This document shows positions 1 to 12,625 of a stretch of 64,000 nt of DNA, in pieces (position 1 is the stretch's first letter; each line of letters opens with the position of its first letter). The DNA lies in assembly GCA_030704615.1 (NCBI GenBank), contig CM060731.1:51708001-51772000 (forward strand), read 5' to 3'. This DNA comes from Takakia lepidozioides (Eukaryota; Streptophyta; Takakiopsida; Takakiales; Takakiaceae). Below the pieces are notes generated by a model. The model did not search any database. It saw only the letters and a list, made by a program, of their open reading frames with translations, and was not told the origin of the DNA. A program made the translations under genes and the position numbers.

Positions 1-3000
1 ACCTTGCCTCAGAGGTTCAGCCTTCCATTCCAAGCACTCTGGAGCGTGACACTCCCTACCTCACTCATCCAGTCTTTAATATGTGAGTAGTGCTGCTGCC
101 TTTTGATTGCTGGGTGCACCTATCTATGGTAGGAGGAGGGTGGGCCTGACATGGAATGTATAGTCAAGATGGTTGGGAGTGGGTGCATGTTGTGAGAGGT
201 TCAGCCCAAGCATGTACATTTCTAAGAATACCTTCTTAAATATCAGGTATCACTCAGAGCATGAGCTGCTGCGCTATCTCCACAGACTGCAAGCAAGGGA
301 TCTTTCTTTGTGCCACAGCATGATTCCGTTGGGCTCTTGCACCATGAAACTCAATGCTACCACAGAAATGATACCAGTCACATGGCCAGAACTTGCAAAT
401 CTTCATCCATTTGCACCAGTGGACCAGACTCTTGGTTACCAGGTTCACATCTGCAGATACTTATGGTGCTGTAGACATCATGTCTTCCTCAAATTTCTTG
501 TTGTGACAGAATAATGATAGGCATGATTTACATTTAGTGATGTCTGTTTATGGTAAATGTTCTGTCAGTGCCCATTTACCCCTTTTTCTCCTTACGTGGC
601 AGGAAATGTTTCAAGAATTAGGCGAGCTGCTATGTGAGATCACTGGCTTTGACTCAATGTCGCTACAGCCCAATGCTGGTGCTGCTGGGGAATACGCAGG
701 GCTTATGGTTATTCGGGCTTACCACCAGGTAGGCACACACCTTTCTTGCATGTTGGAAGTTGACAGTGATCTTTGACGTTTCTTTTTGAAGGAAGCCAAA
801 TGGCGTCCGTAATGTATGCTTTGACACTGGACGTGATTGACATACATACCTTGCGACAGGCACGAGGCGACAATCATCGCAATGTCTGTATCATCCCAGT
901 GTCTGCCCATGGTACCAATCCTGCCAGTGCCGCAATGTGTGGTATGAAGATTGTGACAATTGGTACTGATGAGCAAGGAAATGTCAACATTAGCGAGCTG
1001 AAACAAGCAGCCGAAACGCACAAAGACAATCTAGCTGCTCTTATGGTAAGTTGCTCCTGCTATGAGGTACATATATTGTTGGATAATTCATAATCTAGGT
1101 GCAAGAAACTGCATGTACACACACACGGTTGCATAGTTGCATGTACACATCCTGTAAGACAAAATTACACTAGTAGCTAGTGTTTTTTTAGGATACTGTG
1201 GACCCCTTGTCGCTATGTTAGTTGGCCAGACACAGTCCATACTTGGAAGAGGGCACAACGACCTATTGGTGTATGTACATGAAGTGCTTGATGGGGAATC
1301 TAGGTTTAATTTTCCTTGCCTTGTTCACTACGTTTACAGGTGACATATCCTTCGACACATGGTGTGTATGAGGATGGTATCGATGAAATTTGCAACATCA
1401 TACATGAGAATGGGGGCCAAGTCTATATGGATGGTGCGAATATGAATGCACAGGTGAGGAAAGTTGTGCAGCGTGCTTTCAGAAGGCTGGGTTCCCTTGT
1501 CTGTGAACCTAACTGAGTTTGTCAAGCTGTGATTGACTAAATGTAGGGGCATATATTCTTGGAAACCTGGAAATATTGTTGCCAATTGAAAGAAATCTAT
1601 CCACCAAACGTAAGGGAGGCAAAAGAGTTGTCTAACATGTGAACCAGAAACAAGCTGGAGCACACCCGCATGGGGCGGGTTTATCATTTACCCAGATTTA
1701 CCCAACTGGATATCAATCTGGGTATCTGGATTTTGACCTGGCGGGTATAAACGAGTTCAGAGTTTGAAAGTAATATTAATTAAAAATTTAACTATAATAT
1801 ATATATATAACTACTTACATACGTTTTAACCCTTTAAAGAAAAACTACATTATAACAAATATATAAATAGTTTAATTTCTTAAAGCCCATATCTGGAATT
1901 GTTCGACTGGTATTATTAATATTCTTCTTTATTTTTATTATATTCTCTATTATTGATACCTAGTGTATCTATACCGTGCAGTTAAAAACCATGGTAGAAC
2001 TTACAATATTGATAACCCGGAAAACATCAATGTGTTCAGTTTACCTGGATCCGGATAACTTTTAGTGGCTCCGGTGTGGGTAAATGAATTCATCATTTTA
2101 TTCATCTGGATCTAGCGGGTACAAAAACAAATTGGTAACCTGCCCAACAATTGAGCATACTCTGTAGAGTTCCCGTTTGTGTGTGCATCTAACATGAAAA
2201 AGTAGGGATCTGTAACTAAATACCAAGACAGTGATTCTTGAATCCTAGAAAAAAATCCTTTGGAGACTGAGTAAAAAAGTAAGCTAATGATTGCAAGGTG
2301 ACGTAGTTGCCAGGTGTTGTCACCTTTCAGCAGGACCACGTGACTAGTGCATTTATCATCTTGAAAGCTTACTCAAGTGCAGCTCTGCTACAGTGATCCT
2401 CAATCTGTATTAATATCAACTGAGCCAGAATGATACCCTTTGAAGTTCCGACTCTGCTACACCGTAGTAGGAGCTAATCTGGTATCATGCACAACAGGTT
2501 GGTTTGACAAGTCCCGGGCACATCGGAGCGGATGTGTGTCATCTGAATCTGCACAAGACGTTTTGCATCCCGCATGGAGGAGGTGGTCCTGGCATGGGTC
2601 CTATTGGAGTGAAGAAGCACTTGGCTCCATTCTTGCCATCCCATCCTGTGGTGTGTCCTCTCGCCCCGTCTTCTGTCTTCACAGCATGAACTTCTGACAT
2701 ATGGATATTGTATTGGCTTGGCACTTAGAAGTCACTTTGAGAACAACTTACTGCATGAGTCCAGGCCATATTTGACATCAAATTATCAGTCACGAGCAAC
2801 TTGGGAGCATATACTTTGTGGGCTTGCTCTGACTGGTTAGATCTACCTTTCCAGGTACCGACAGGAGGAATACCCCTACCAGAGAATGCTCAGCCTCTTG
2901 GAACAATATCAGCAGCTCCTTGGGGCTCAGCGCTAATATTGCCGATTTCTTACTCATACATCACAATGATGGGCTCCAAGGGTTTGACTGATGCATCCAA

Positions 3001-4605
3001 GATCGCTATTCTCAATGCCAACTACATGGCCAAGCGCCTGGAGGTCAGTCATTTGTGCAATATGCATGTTTTGGCAACCTGCTAAGTGTAATTCTTCTAT
3101 CTCAGGAAAATGCCGATGACAGCAAATAATGTAGCAAGCCAATAACTGCAGATACTTAACTCCATTGAGATTTCTGGGCCTGTTGCAGGACTATTACCCT
3201 ATACTTTTCCGCGGTGTGAATGGAACATGTGCACATGAGTTCATCATTGATCTTCGAGGATTCAAGGTGCCAAATGACACATGTGCTGGTTTGCATGCTA
3301 TTGTCCTTCAAAGTTTGTCCAGGTTTTCACGATTAGTCACTATGATCAACAGAGATTACAATCTTGGATTGGGGTTCAGTTAAGGAGTTGCATATGAGCT
3401 TCTGTCAGTTTTTCATCTGCAGGATAGAGCTGGTATAGAGGCAGAGGATGTGGCAAAGCGACTCATGGACTATGGTTATCATGCTCCAACAATGTCCTGG
3501 CCAGTACCTGGCACACTCATGATTGAGCCCACTGAAAGTGAGAGCAAGGTGCGGAATCTCTTCTGCGCTCGAAGACTTTAATAACAGTCAAGAACTTCCT
3601 CAAGCTGATATGCATTCCCCTTACATGTTCATCTACCTGAGATCCTAGCATTACTATTGTCTGTCTACAATCAGAGCCAGAAGTTTGAATTATGTTTTAA
3701 GCAAGTGAAAAGTGTCTAGTCATAATTTGCATTTCATTGTTGGCGGTCTCTGATTGCTTTCGACTTTTCAAATATACATCTTTTTAATCCATCCCATAGT
3801 CGCTTACCCTTATGATGTTTCTTCTGAAGAGTATGTGGCAGCTGATGGTATTTTCTGTGCTACATTCTCTAATATCCCACTCTCTATTTGCTGCAATACA
3901 TATCTGATTTTTCTAAAACAGTCGCTTATACCCACATTTGGCCCCTTGTCGTGGAGCCAGGCAGAGTTGGACCGCTTCTGCAACGCGTTGATTGCCATAA
4001 GGGAAGAAATTCAATCCATTGAAGATGGAACAGCAAGCCCTCTAGAGAATGTTCTCAAGGTACTAGACTCATTGTGGAAACCTGTTGGGTGCTCTTCTTG
4101 AATTTAACACTACTGAGTTTCCATTGTCTTGAGCTTCATAAGGTCTGATGATGGTGCATGGTAGATGGAGGTTGTGCTTGTTTGCTGCCTTACATTGTTG
4201 AGGTATGTCCTCTTTTAATATCCTATGTCTATGCTGCTTGGGCTTTGTGGGATTAGGGGGCCCCGCATCCTGCATCGGTTGTGTTGGCAGACGATTGGAA
4301 TAAACCTTATTCCAGGGAGGTTGCAGCGTTTCCAGCACCCTGGGTTCGCGCATCAAAATTCTGGCCGACTACAGGTAGGTTGTGTTCTCATGATTGGTTG
4401 ATGCCTGTGAGTTCTCTGCATTGGCTATTGGTGAAGCTGTGAACAATCCTCAAATCTGGTATGGGAAAGTCGTTTGCTCACTGGAGTGCTGGGTGTTGGT
4501 GGTGGTGATGTAGGGCGGATTGACAATGTGTTTGGAGACCGCAATCTTGTATGTACCAACCCATCAGCAGACATTATTGATGAGAAATTGGCAGCTGCTG
4601 CCTAA
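1..4605 (+). CDS. GLDP: Glycine decarboxylase P-protein, 3' half (5' end outside window)
   Basis: This is the PLP-dependent subunit of the mitochondrial glycine cleavage system; it decarboxylates glycine and passes the aminomethyl group to H-protein lipoate, the core of photorespiration. Twelve exons join in one frame: 1-82, 247-442, 603-728, 860-1045, 1340-1453, 2498-2650, 2855-3043, 3189-3266, 3423-3548, 3961-4059, 4257-4374 and 4514-4605 (TAA stop), all with GT/AG borders. The order matches the family: LTHPVFNM, the [15 protein letters not shown] block, [50 protein letters not shown], then [19 protein letters not shown] with the PLP-binding Lys in HKTF (exon 6), and a C-terminus ending in DEKLAAAA. 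The N-terminal half and transit peptide lie upstream of base 1. No break is seen. The 1-kb intron 1454-2497 holds AT-rich sequence with nothing recognisable. Confidence 0.95.
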
Positions 4606-5514
4606 TCTGACACAAGAGCTCCGGGAGTCTGTGTATGATTTTAATCGTAGGGTCAGCAGACTCCCGAAGTGCTTTTGCACGTGTACCTTATTAGATTTAT
4701 TCCCAGCACATTAATAGGATCCTACAATTTCATAACTTGACATGGGCTACTAGCTCTTGAGCAGTGATGAAGAACTGTTCTTGTATGTATCCAACTCAGA
4801 AAAGAAATGTTTGCAAGGTAATTTCAAGACCACAATTGATTATTTGTCATACAAACATTGGCGACGACATTGAGGGGTATCATCCTTTTTCAGAGCAAAA
4901 TGTGTCCTTGTCCAGGAAAACAAAAGAATGCAGAGTAATTGTCAAACAGACTGAATTTGTATCACGGGCAGTTTCCCGCATCAGATACAGTCCTAGCTTG
5001 TTGATTGTGAATGCATCAGCCAAGAAGCGGTGCTGGAGGGAGATCTTGTGCCAACCAGCGTCACGTCTCAATTTCTCTCTGGTCCGTTAAATGACCCACT
5101 GCTTTTGTGCACAAAACGCCTGGCCCATGCACCACTTCATGCATTCATCTGCAGGTGGATCTGGTGTGGTGAGGTAGTGGGGATTGGCTCATCTCATATT
5201 CTTAGACAAGGAAAGGGATCATTGGCTTATAGGAAGTCTTTCCGAAAGCCATGAGAGATGTCACCTGCATTTCCTATTACTGTTGTCTCGGTTGGCAGTA
5301 GGGTGGTGCACCTGATCTATGCACCAAGCATGATGTGAGAAGGTTATGGCATTCATGGGCCTGGCCTAGTGAACTTTCTCGGGCTTCAGCCGTATCAAAA
5401 GGCTATACATACACAATCGTCGAAATGGCAGCCGCGGTCCCTTCGGATGGTTTTGAATGGTCGACGGATAGCCGAGTGTTGACAGTAGTGGCAAATTATG
5501 AGAGCCCTGGATAT
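4606..5514. other. Intergenic, convergent 3' ends
   Basis: This stretch lies between the stop of the P-protein gene and the stop of the minus-strand fucosyltransferase, so it must hold both 3' UTRs. I see no homologous coding sequence, repeat or RNA gene in it. Confidence 0.5.
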
Positions 5515-7852
5515 TCATGATGCGCTACTTCTGTTGTTGTTGATGCTAAGAAGCTGGTATCCCCATGAATCTGCCCACAAACATTTTACAAAATATGGAA
5601 CAACCTCCGGTATGTACTTCTGATTTATGCTGGGTTCATAAGGGCACTTGTAGTGTGGGCCAGCTGATTGGAAACAGACATCACTTGTCTGCCCCTGAGT
5701 GCAGCTGGGAGTATGGTCTTTGTTTTTCTCCATAAACCAGGGAGTAAGAGCTCCATATGCATGTGCTATCCCGCCGAAGGTGGAGCCCCCAGTTACAAAG
5801 ATTGTGTCTGAGAAGCTCAACAAAATGATTTCCACGAGTGCTTGGTTATCCACCTCCAACCCGAACTGCTGTTCGTTGTCGTGGGTTAGTTGTACGAGAC
5901 CCACTTTGTCTCCTGATGTGGTCGGATTTCGAAGATAGATGTTGTTCAGGTGGTCGTGTAATCCCATAAAGAGGGATGCGATAAGAACTTTGATCGTCCG
6001 TCGATGCGGCCCTGTAATAAATAGGTTTTCATGGGAGCTCCCATTGCTTACAGCTGGGAGAAATCCATTATCCAGTGAGCACTTCCATATGTTGAAGTTG
6101 ACCACATCATTCAGTTCTTTGTACTGACGGTCAGGGTTGTGCAAGTACCGCACCTGGTAACCGATCTGCAAAGCAATGTGCAGGAGCTGCTATGAGAAGC
6201 ATTGCCAAGAGTTTCTTCCATGGATGATGACCGCTCTTGTCGACTTTCAAGAAAACAACACTTTTCATATTCAATGATCTACGGTGTCTGCAAAAGATAA
6301 TACCCTAGATAAAGATGCAATGCGAGCAAAGGATGCCCACTTGAATAACTCAACTGGTAGCAAGCTGCTAAACGTTCTTGACATGGAACAATTTCAATAT
6401 GATAGAACTAGACGTGCATACCTGGCTGTCGGCATCGGCTAGATGGACTTCATGAATTGTTCTGACTCGGTCCCAAACGTGGTCCGCTGGCAGCATTGCC
6501 GAGCGCAGCATATGGGTTAACGTAAGTGAGGGATCAGGAAACAGTGCCTCAAGGACAGGCCGAAAACTTGGTATTGCAAAAAGCTTTGGCAGGAAGTGGA
6601 GACATCCGTGCATGAAGACCCACGGAATGCGCGTAAAGTATGCCTGCTCCGTTACACAGAAAAACCTGTCCATGTCATCACTGAAATACATAGCAATGCA
6701 CTTATTTCAGTTTCAAAAGATTGACACTGACTGCCTCGCAGCATTTTGATAGTTACCAGCTGTATCAATCTAGCTAAGATCCAAGTCACAAATCTCTTTG
6801 GAAACTTTCTAGATTGTACCGAGTACTATGAACTTCCTTGATTAGGCTGTACCCCGAACAGCCTGACGGACTATATAACTCCCAACCCCACATCCTGCCT
6901 GCAGAAGACTGGATACCCTCGTACAGAAACTACTAGATGTTGATACTAGCATACATGTAACCTACTGCATTATGAACAAACAGTCAGCTTTTCGATTGAG
7001 TGCTTAATCAGAGCTGTTTTACCTGGGTTGACCCTGAAAGTAAAATCCTACCCCTGCGGCATGCATGGGCATTGTCAGATTGCCTGCTCTGTCTGCGCCC
7101 ACATCTCTCAGAAAATCCCATGTTTGATTCCATGTTTCAGTGGAATCGATCAGATTCACAGGCAGCTTCCATGTCGAGCCATGAAAAGGCTCGCACATAA
7201 CGTCTGGGATATTTGTAGAAGCTGATATGACTATCACTCTCTGCGTTAAAATGGCATACAGTAGGGAGCCTGTCACGTGAAGAATCTTGTTTCCCAAGCC
7301 AGTCCTAGAGTCAGCAAAGACGAACTTACACCCCGTGCTACTATTTCTTGAGTAAAAGTACTCTGTGAGATTTCCAGCAGCTTTGATACAGGTCCTGTGA
7401 AGGATCTCGTACTCTCGCAGGACCATCTCCCATTGGGGGTTGGTCGCAATTTCTGCTCTGCGCCGCCCATAGAAGTGACCCAATTCCAATCGACTTCTGC
7501 AGGGATTTTCCCGATTCCACTGTTCTCGTTCAGCTTGGGAGAAACTTGTAAGCTCTGGTCCACCGTTTCTTCGAGTGACCTGAATAGCCTCCTGAGTAGC
7601 TTCCCGAATTGAATCGATCAGAGATTGTACAGATTCGTCTATATTTGCTGTAGGCATTCCTGGTGTTCTGGTCACTACTCCATTCTCGGCAAACATGCTG
7701 GATTCACGTCCAGATAGAATGTATAGAGAGTCGGGCCAACTGTGAGAAATGCTAGATAATGATATCAGCAAGAACAACGGGACAGTGGCAGCAATCACAG
7801 TCAAGAAATTAACCACTAAACGCGTTAAGAAAGATCCACGAGTTTTCTCCAT
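5515..7852 (-). CDS. GT37 alpha-fucosyltransferase, xyloglucan FUT1-like
   Basis: A Golgi type II membrane enzyme of family GT37, which adds fucose from GDP-fucose to cell-wall xyloglucan or arabinogalactan side chains. Three exons on the minus strand: 7852-7023, 6680-6422 and 6165-5515, giving about 579 residues against about 558 for Arabidopsis FUT1. The ATG at 7852 is in good context (aagATGG). A signal anchor sits at residues about 10-35 (VVNFLTVIAATVPLFLLISL). Family blocks in order are NPCRSRLELGHFYGRRR, EYEILHRTC, the GLGNKIL substrate loop, MCEPFHGSTWKLP, FFCVTEQAYFTRIPW, IGYQVRYL, then STFGGIAHAYGALTPW and the Cys-rich end (CFQSAGPHYKCPY). Intron 1 splits a Ser codon (phase 2) and intron 2 is phase 0. 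It looks intact. The exact acceptor sugar cannot be told from sequence. Confidence 0.92.
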
Positions 7853-9540
7853 CTTGCCAACGCCAATTAATACGCTGTACCAACAATTGCGTCTCGCTCC
7901 CCAACGCTACCTGGGTTGTGTGGCGTGAGTGTGAGAGAGCTGCAGATTTTCTGCGCACGAAGTCACCTAGGGCATGTTCAAGGGAAATGGGAAGGAATCA
8001 ACTTGAGCGAGATCCGCACTTGACTCTAACACAACTTGGATATCATCGATCCATGCTGTGAAAAGAGAGATTCACTGATCTCTTGAAAGCAACGACAAAT
8101 GTCTAGACCAAGCCTCGGCAGTTCAATCTGCACTGGAGAGACACCATTGACGCGATCCACAAACTGATCTCAAGCGCCTCAAAGCTCCCGTGGTAGAGAT
8201 GGTGGCAAGTCAACTCGTATCCGGTGCAACAAGTACGAGAATTTCCGGCCAAAGGCCTGATTGAATGCACCCACTTCCTGCTGTGTTCATGACACATACT
8301 TGGAATCTGCACACAGAAACGTGATAGATACCCACACGCGCAGACGTCCGAGGATTGAATGCGACGACGATCTATCGCTATGTGGGTGGGCGACCTATTC
8401 TTATTAACAGCGCCGTCGTGCCCGCGTTCGTGCGTCATGCGTTTTTATACGTGCAGCAGACACGATCCTCTCTCCTCGTGTGCGAGACGTTAACCCCTCA
8501 ACGTTCCATGCGACCCGAAACGGGTCGCACCCCTCCTCTTTCTCATGCAGCCATGACTTTCTGATTCCGGGTCCGATTGAACAGCCGCCAACAGGAAGAT
8601 TCTCGTCGGGATTGAGAGCTTTCCAACGATCCCTGCTCGAGCTCATTGGTCAAAAGGCGAGGAAGTTATGGGCGCTCTAAGTCCAACAACAATGACGCCA
8701 TCAGACAGATCCTGTGCCGGCTGCCACAAGGTTGCTTGCCTTTGCCCAAAATCTCTGAAGACTCCCCGAAGTTGCAAAGAGGTACCCAACGAACTTGCCC
8801 AGAAATTCTGAAGTTTAGGTGAGGCAGGTGTCGTGAATTTCATGTCATTTGGGATACGCCGTTTCGATCTAGGTGTTGTGAAGTTTTTGTGGTGAAAATC
8901 AATGAGATTTTATGTGGAGATACAGGTTGACATAGTTAGCAACATAATTCAATGGTTCATTTCTATAGATCTGAGTTGCAAAGATATGGCTTGCTAGGGT
9001 TTGCATGGATTGTTGCACTTCCTCCAAGTACTATGCATCTTTCCTCACCAATGAAGCAAACACAAGTACTCCGGTATACCTCAATCAAGCATTTTGCAAC
9101 ACCGCTGTTTGACTAGATTAGGCATATGGAGGGGGTCAAGTAAAAGGTTTGTGGGGAAGTCCACCGTAGTGCAAGAAAGTAAGAAAAGCTGATCTGCACC
9201 TGCTCCTTTCACAGAGAAGCTTCATCAACAAAATTGTCAGCATGTTCTGTCGGTGTGTCACCACTTTGAAATCATGTTTGTCACATGGTTCCATTGATCC
9301 ACGTACAAACTGGTACAAAGCTCTTCCAGCCTGCCCTGGAAAGAAAGGCAACTAAGAGTTAGGTGTCTATAACTGAAAACTATGTGGCTACAAGATCTGG
9401 TGTTTGGGCTTCAACTTCCAACAATGTGCCGCTTGTGGCTTGCTGTTGATCATGTTACCCTTGAAGTGTTCGTATCTCAAGCACACATTAGAACTATATA
9501 TCAACCATTTTCGACAAGGGACTTTCTGTACTTGTAAATG
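7853..9540. other. 5' flank of the GT37 gene, no recognisable gene
   Basis: Contains the promoter and 5' UTR of the minus-strand fucosyltransferase. Short ORFs on both strands at 8.1-8.85 kb overlap each other, have mixed composition and resemble no family I know. Nothing else is supported. Confidence 0.4.
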
Positions 9541-9562
9541 ACTGCACTTCACACGGAAATCC

Positions 9563-10078
9563 ATGGGATTGGGTAGGGATCACATGGCTCCAGAAGTAGC
9601 AATGAAAAAGGGCAAGCACAAGATTGGGGACTGCCTCGGTGATCCCGAAACTAGCATGATCCTGTGGCCCAGTGCCAACGATAAGAAGAAGCGTCGAGTT
9701 GGTGACATAATCATACACAAACATAGAGGAGCCAGAGGCTTTGGACTTCCTGGAGAGCAAGTTCAGCCACGCCACCTCCCCGATGACATGAGAGGTCCAC
9801 CATACTTCTACTTTGAGAATGTTGCTAGCATGCCCAATGACGAATGGAGACGGATCCGGGAAGGCATCTATTCGACATAGAACCCGAATGTGTGGATGCA
9901 ATGCACTTTTATAACCTTCCAATCGAAGGACGGAAGAAAGTTCTGCCTGAGCCTCCTATCACTATTCAGGAGCTCATGCCGTAAACTCGAATTCTGGCCT
10001 CCTTGGGACAATCGTACCAAGTTTAATTGCATTGACCAGTACCAAATATATCTGAGGAACATATCTAACATTCATTGA
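9563..10078 (+). pseudogene. DRM-type cytosine methyltransferase fragment, frameshifted
   Basis: DRM enzymes carry out RNA-directed de novo DNA methylation in plants. Here three reading-frame segments rebuild only the region just before the catalytic motifs. Segment 1 (9563-9877) holds GFGLPGEQ followed by LPDDMRGPPYFYFENVASMP, matching the plant signature LPE-RGPPYFYYENVA. Segment 2, in another frame from about 9878, reads DIEPECVDAM then HFYNLPIEGR. Segment 3, in a third frame from about 9984, reads KLEFWPPWDNRTKFNCI, matching the family WWP-WD-RTKLNC block. Roughly 10 residues present in relatives between EFVDS and HNLP are missing, and frames change near 9875 and at the TAA near 9982. No methyltransferase motifs (PCN, ENV-type core) follow before the terpene synthase. 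It is best read as a decayed gene fragment; indel errors in the assembly are an alternative for the shifts, not for the missing domain. Confidence 0.7.
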
Positions 10079-10115
10079 ACTTGTTGGGACTAATAAGTTG
10101 ATGCAGTGCAGCTGA

Positions 10116-11150
10116 TCAGGTTCTAGATGTCTTGTAGTTGGTGATGGCCATTGGTGATGGCCCTGAGCTCTGGGGAGGCTCTGGAAAAACTGAGTCGGGA
10201 TTCCTGTAGCGCTTGTGCAGACTGTGCCAGTGAAGATTGCCAGACAGGAACTCCTTCACACCTTCCACATAGCGGCGCACAACATGGGCCCGCCTCATAC
10301 ACGGCCAACTCCAGCTCCCGGACGACGCGAGCGTACGAGTTCACCAAGTCCAGTGCTCTCCACGCAGCTTGGGGTAACAGTGCGCCTTCAGATTGCATCA
10401 ACACCTTGATTACATTACGCGGATTGTCTTCCAGTCCTTGGGTAGGGAGAAAACACCGTTGACGAAACCGGCATGCATGGCAGCCGCGTTGGTCAGCTGT
10501 TGGATGAAGGGTTGCGCGCGCACCTCGTCTGGAAGAAAGGCGTTCTTGGCAAACTCCACGAGATTCACAAGAAGCAAGCCCCCAGAGTTCCAGGCGCGCA
10601 TTTGGGTGTAAGACTCCAAGTCTTGCAAACATAAGCGGTCGCCTGCAATGTCGGCATGGCTGGCAACGCCCACTCTGTGGTGCTCGATGACAGAGTCTGC
10701 AAAAGTATTGAAGAGTTCCGGGTTGGACAAGCGTCTCATGTCCTGACCCAATTCCCACATCATCCCCTCGATCGGAGTGGGATCGCGCGGAGGCTCTTGT
10801 TGCCGGAAGAGGAGGTTCAAGTTGTTGAGGAACTCTCCGATTTTGTGAGGGCTCTCACGGATGCTGCGATCGATGCCATACTCTTCGAGGAGCAAGTCGT
10901 TTGGCGAATCAAGCAAAAGATCATCCAGCATGCACAAGAGGGCGAATGCAATAGAGATGGCTACCAAACGACCAGAACTGACGGCTCCGCTGTACAGGAA
11001 GGTGGCAGTCGAGATGGCCACACGACAATAGGATTCAAACGAGTTGATCTGCCAGTTCTCTGCTGTCGAGGTTGGAGGCCTCGTATTGCCATGGAAGGGA
11101 CGAGAGGTGGAAGCTCGATCTCATTGTTCGTGGGATTCTTATCGGGTAGT
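10116..11150 (-). pseudogene. Microbial-type terpene synthase-like (MTPSL) gene, broken
   Basis: MTPSLs are class I terpene cyclases of non-seed plants, related to bacterial and fungal enzymes rather than to typical plant TPS. On the minus strand the Asp-rich metal site reads LDDLLLD (about 10,925 downwards) in an ORF 11021-10410. The second metal site reads NGVFSLPKD, a variant of NDxxSxxKE with Gly for Asp and Asp for Glu. The frame is lost directly after it; DNPRNVIKVLMQ continues in another frame through ARVVRELELAVY. The C-terminal helix signature VVRRYVEGVKEFLSGNLHW then RY lies in a third frame (about 10298-10180). The N-terminal piece upstream of the Asp-rich motif (ELPPLVPS region, about 11,120) is again in another frame. 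One base is missing at the first shift. About 15-20 residues expected before the last helix are also missing, which argues for real decay. Confidence 0.75.
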
Positions 11151-11686
11151 TGTTCAGATTGTTGTTGCTCTACCCAGCTGCTAGCTGTGCATCGCACAAG
11201 GAGGGAAGACCATATTTGACAGGAGAAGAGAAGCAAGGACGATTCTGAAAGGCAGAAGTAGGGGGGGAGCGAGGGAAGAAGGTAAGAGCACTTGGGCAAT
11301 GAAGTAGGGTAGTGGACAGAGTAGCCTTTAAGAAAACGTGCCCCATGTGGAAGGCAGCACGACAGTGGGGCCCCACAGAGAATGGACCCCAGACCCCTTG
11401 GGGCCGAGGCATCCATGCAGCGTTGCAAGACAGTGAAGAGGAAGCCATGCCTGGACCGGCATGCAGACTAGAGGAGGCAAAAAAGAATGCTTGCATTGAG
11501 AATCGACCAACAGAGGTGAGTTATATGGACGCCAGCAGGCCGAGATGGCAACGAGGGTGACTGCGCTTAGACAAGCCACCCAAGAAAGAGGATCGAAGCT
11601 GAGCCTGGTGAAGTGTCTACTGCTGGTCATGTGTTTCCAATTTACTTCTCTTTCGAACTCTGGTGAGTCATGGCAGTATTGCGCCA

Positions 11687-12517
11687 TCAACTATTCATAA
11701 ACTCCTCAAATATTATGACTGCATGCTCTAGCGAATATACTGCCAGTGCCCAGTGTTTGACTTCCTCAGGTCCATTACAGTAGGGACCATATAGAAAGCC
11801 ATATGTCATTGGACCCTTGCAAAAGAAAGAAGCAACCTCTCTTGTCTCTTGGAAACTATTTTTTGTGAAGTTCAAGTTGAAGCAAGGAAGACATGGGTGA
11901 AAATGCATGCAAACATCAGCAGGGACCCAGAAGCTGAATCTAGGCTCCTCCACAAATTCCAAGGCACATGGGGAAGGACGACATCCTATGCAGCTGCGCT
12001 TTGTCGTCAAGCTGCCAGGCATCCCCCTCTTGTTTGGCAAAGGTCCCTGGTTTTCAAAACTGTATTATGGTGTGTACGAGGTAGCTTTTGCATAATAACG
12101 CATCTATGAAATTCAACCAGGCCCAACTTTGAGGACCCTCTTGGCAAGCTGCCAAAGAAAGTCTGCCACTTTCGCAGGTCTAAGCTTGTTCCAAAATGTT
12201 TGCCCATAATGCAGAGGCCTCGCTTGGCCTATGGCCAGCCCACCTTGAATTCCATTTTTCCAGAAATTGTTGTGGTTAAAGTAAGATCGGTAGGCTCCTT
12301 TGGCTGAGTAATGAAGTGGCAGACCATTCTGTGTAAGGCCCTCGGTGGAGCCTTCCTGGATTTGAGGGCCTAGGGCAGCAGCCCAGGCGAAGGCAAAATT
12401 CATGTAGGAAGGCGTGACACGAGGGGCCTTCCCCTGCGTAAAGCACAATACATTTGAGGATCCTGCCGGGTGATGGAGCTTCCAGTTACCGAACCTATGG
12501 GTTAGGTTCGACGTCAA
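11687..12517 (-). mobile_element. LINE-type non-LTR retrotransposon remnant (zf-RVT end)
   Basis: Two minus-strand ORF pieces (12517-12113 and 12040-11687) resemble the C-terminal tail of plant LINE ORF2. The first contains WNKLRPAKVADFLWQLAKR followed by VLKVG, like the zf-RVT consensus W..L.P.KV..FLW......LP.G. The second contains KRGM and SCIGC followed by a Glu/Val-Glu patch and a Cys, like the C..C....E..EH...C finger. The frame breaks between the two. No reverse transcriptase core is seen nearby, so this is a short decayed tail. The call rests on pattern only. Confidence 0.45.
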
Positions 12518-12625
12518 AAGGTAGGTCAGGTAACGTTAACAAATGCCTAGAATACACATGCGAGTCAAATGATTGACATAATCTGGAAGTTTGAATTCAT
12601 GCTAACTAAATGGGTTTGTGGTCGG

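Noticed and set aside
10123-10758. 211-residue minus-strand ORF as a separate protein
   Set aside because: Only its middle part (DNPRNVIKVLMQ onward) is meaningful, as the continuation of the terpene synthase after a frame change; the rest is a shadow.
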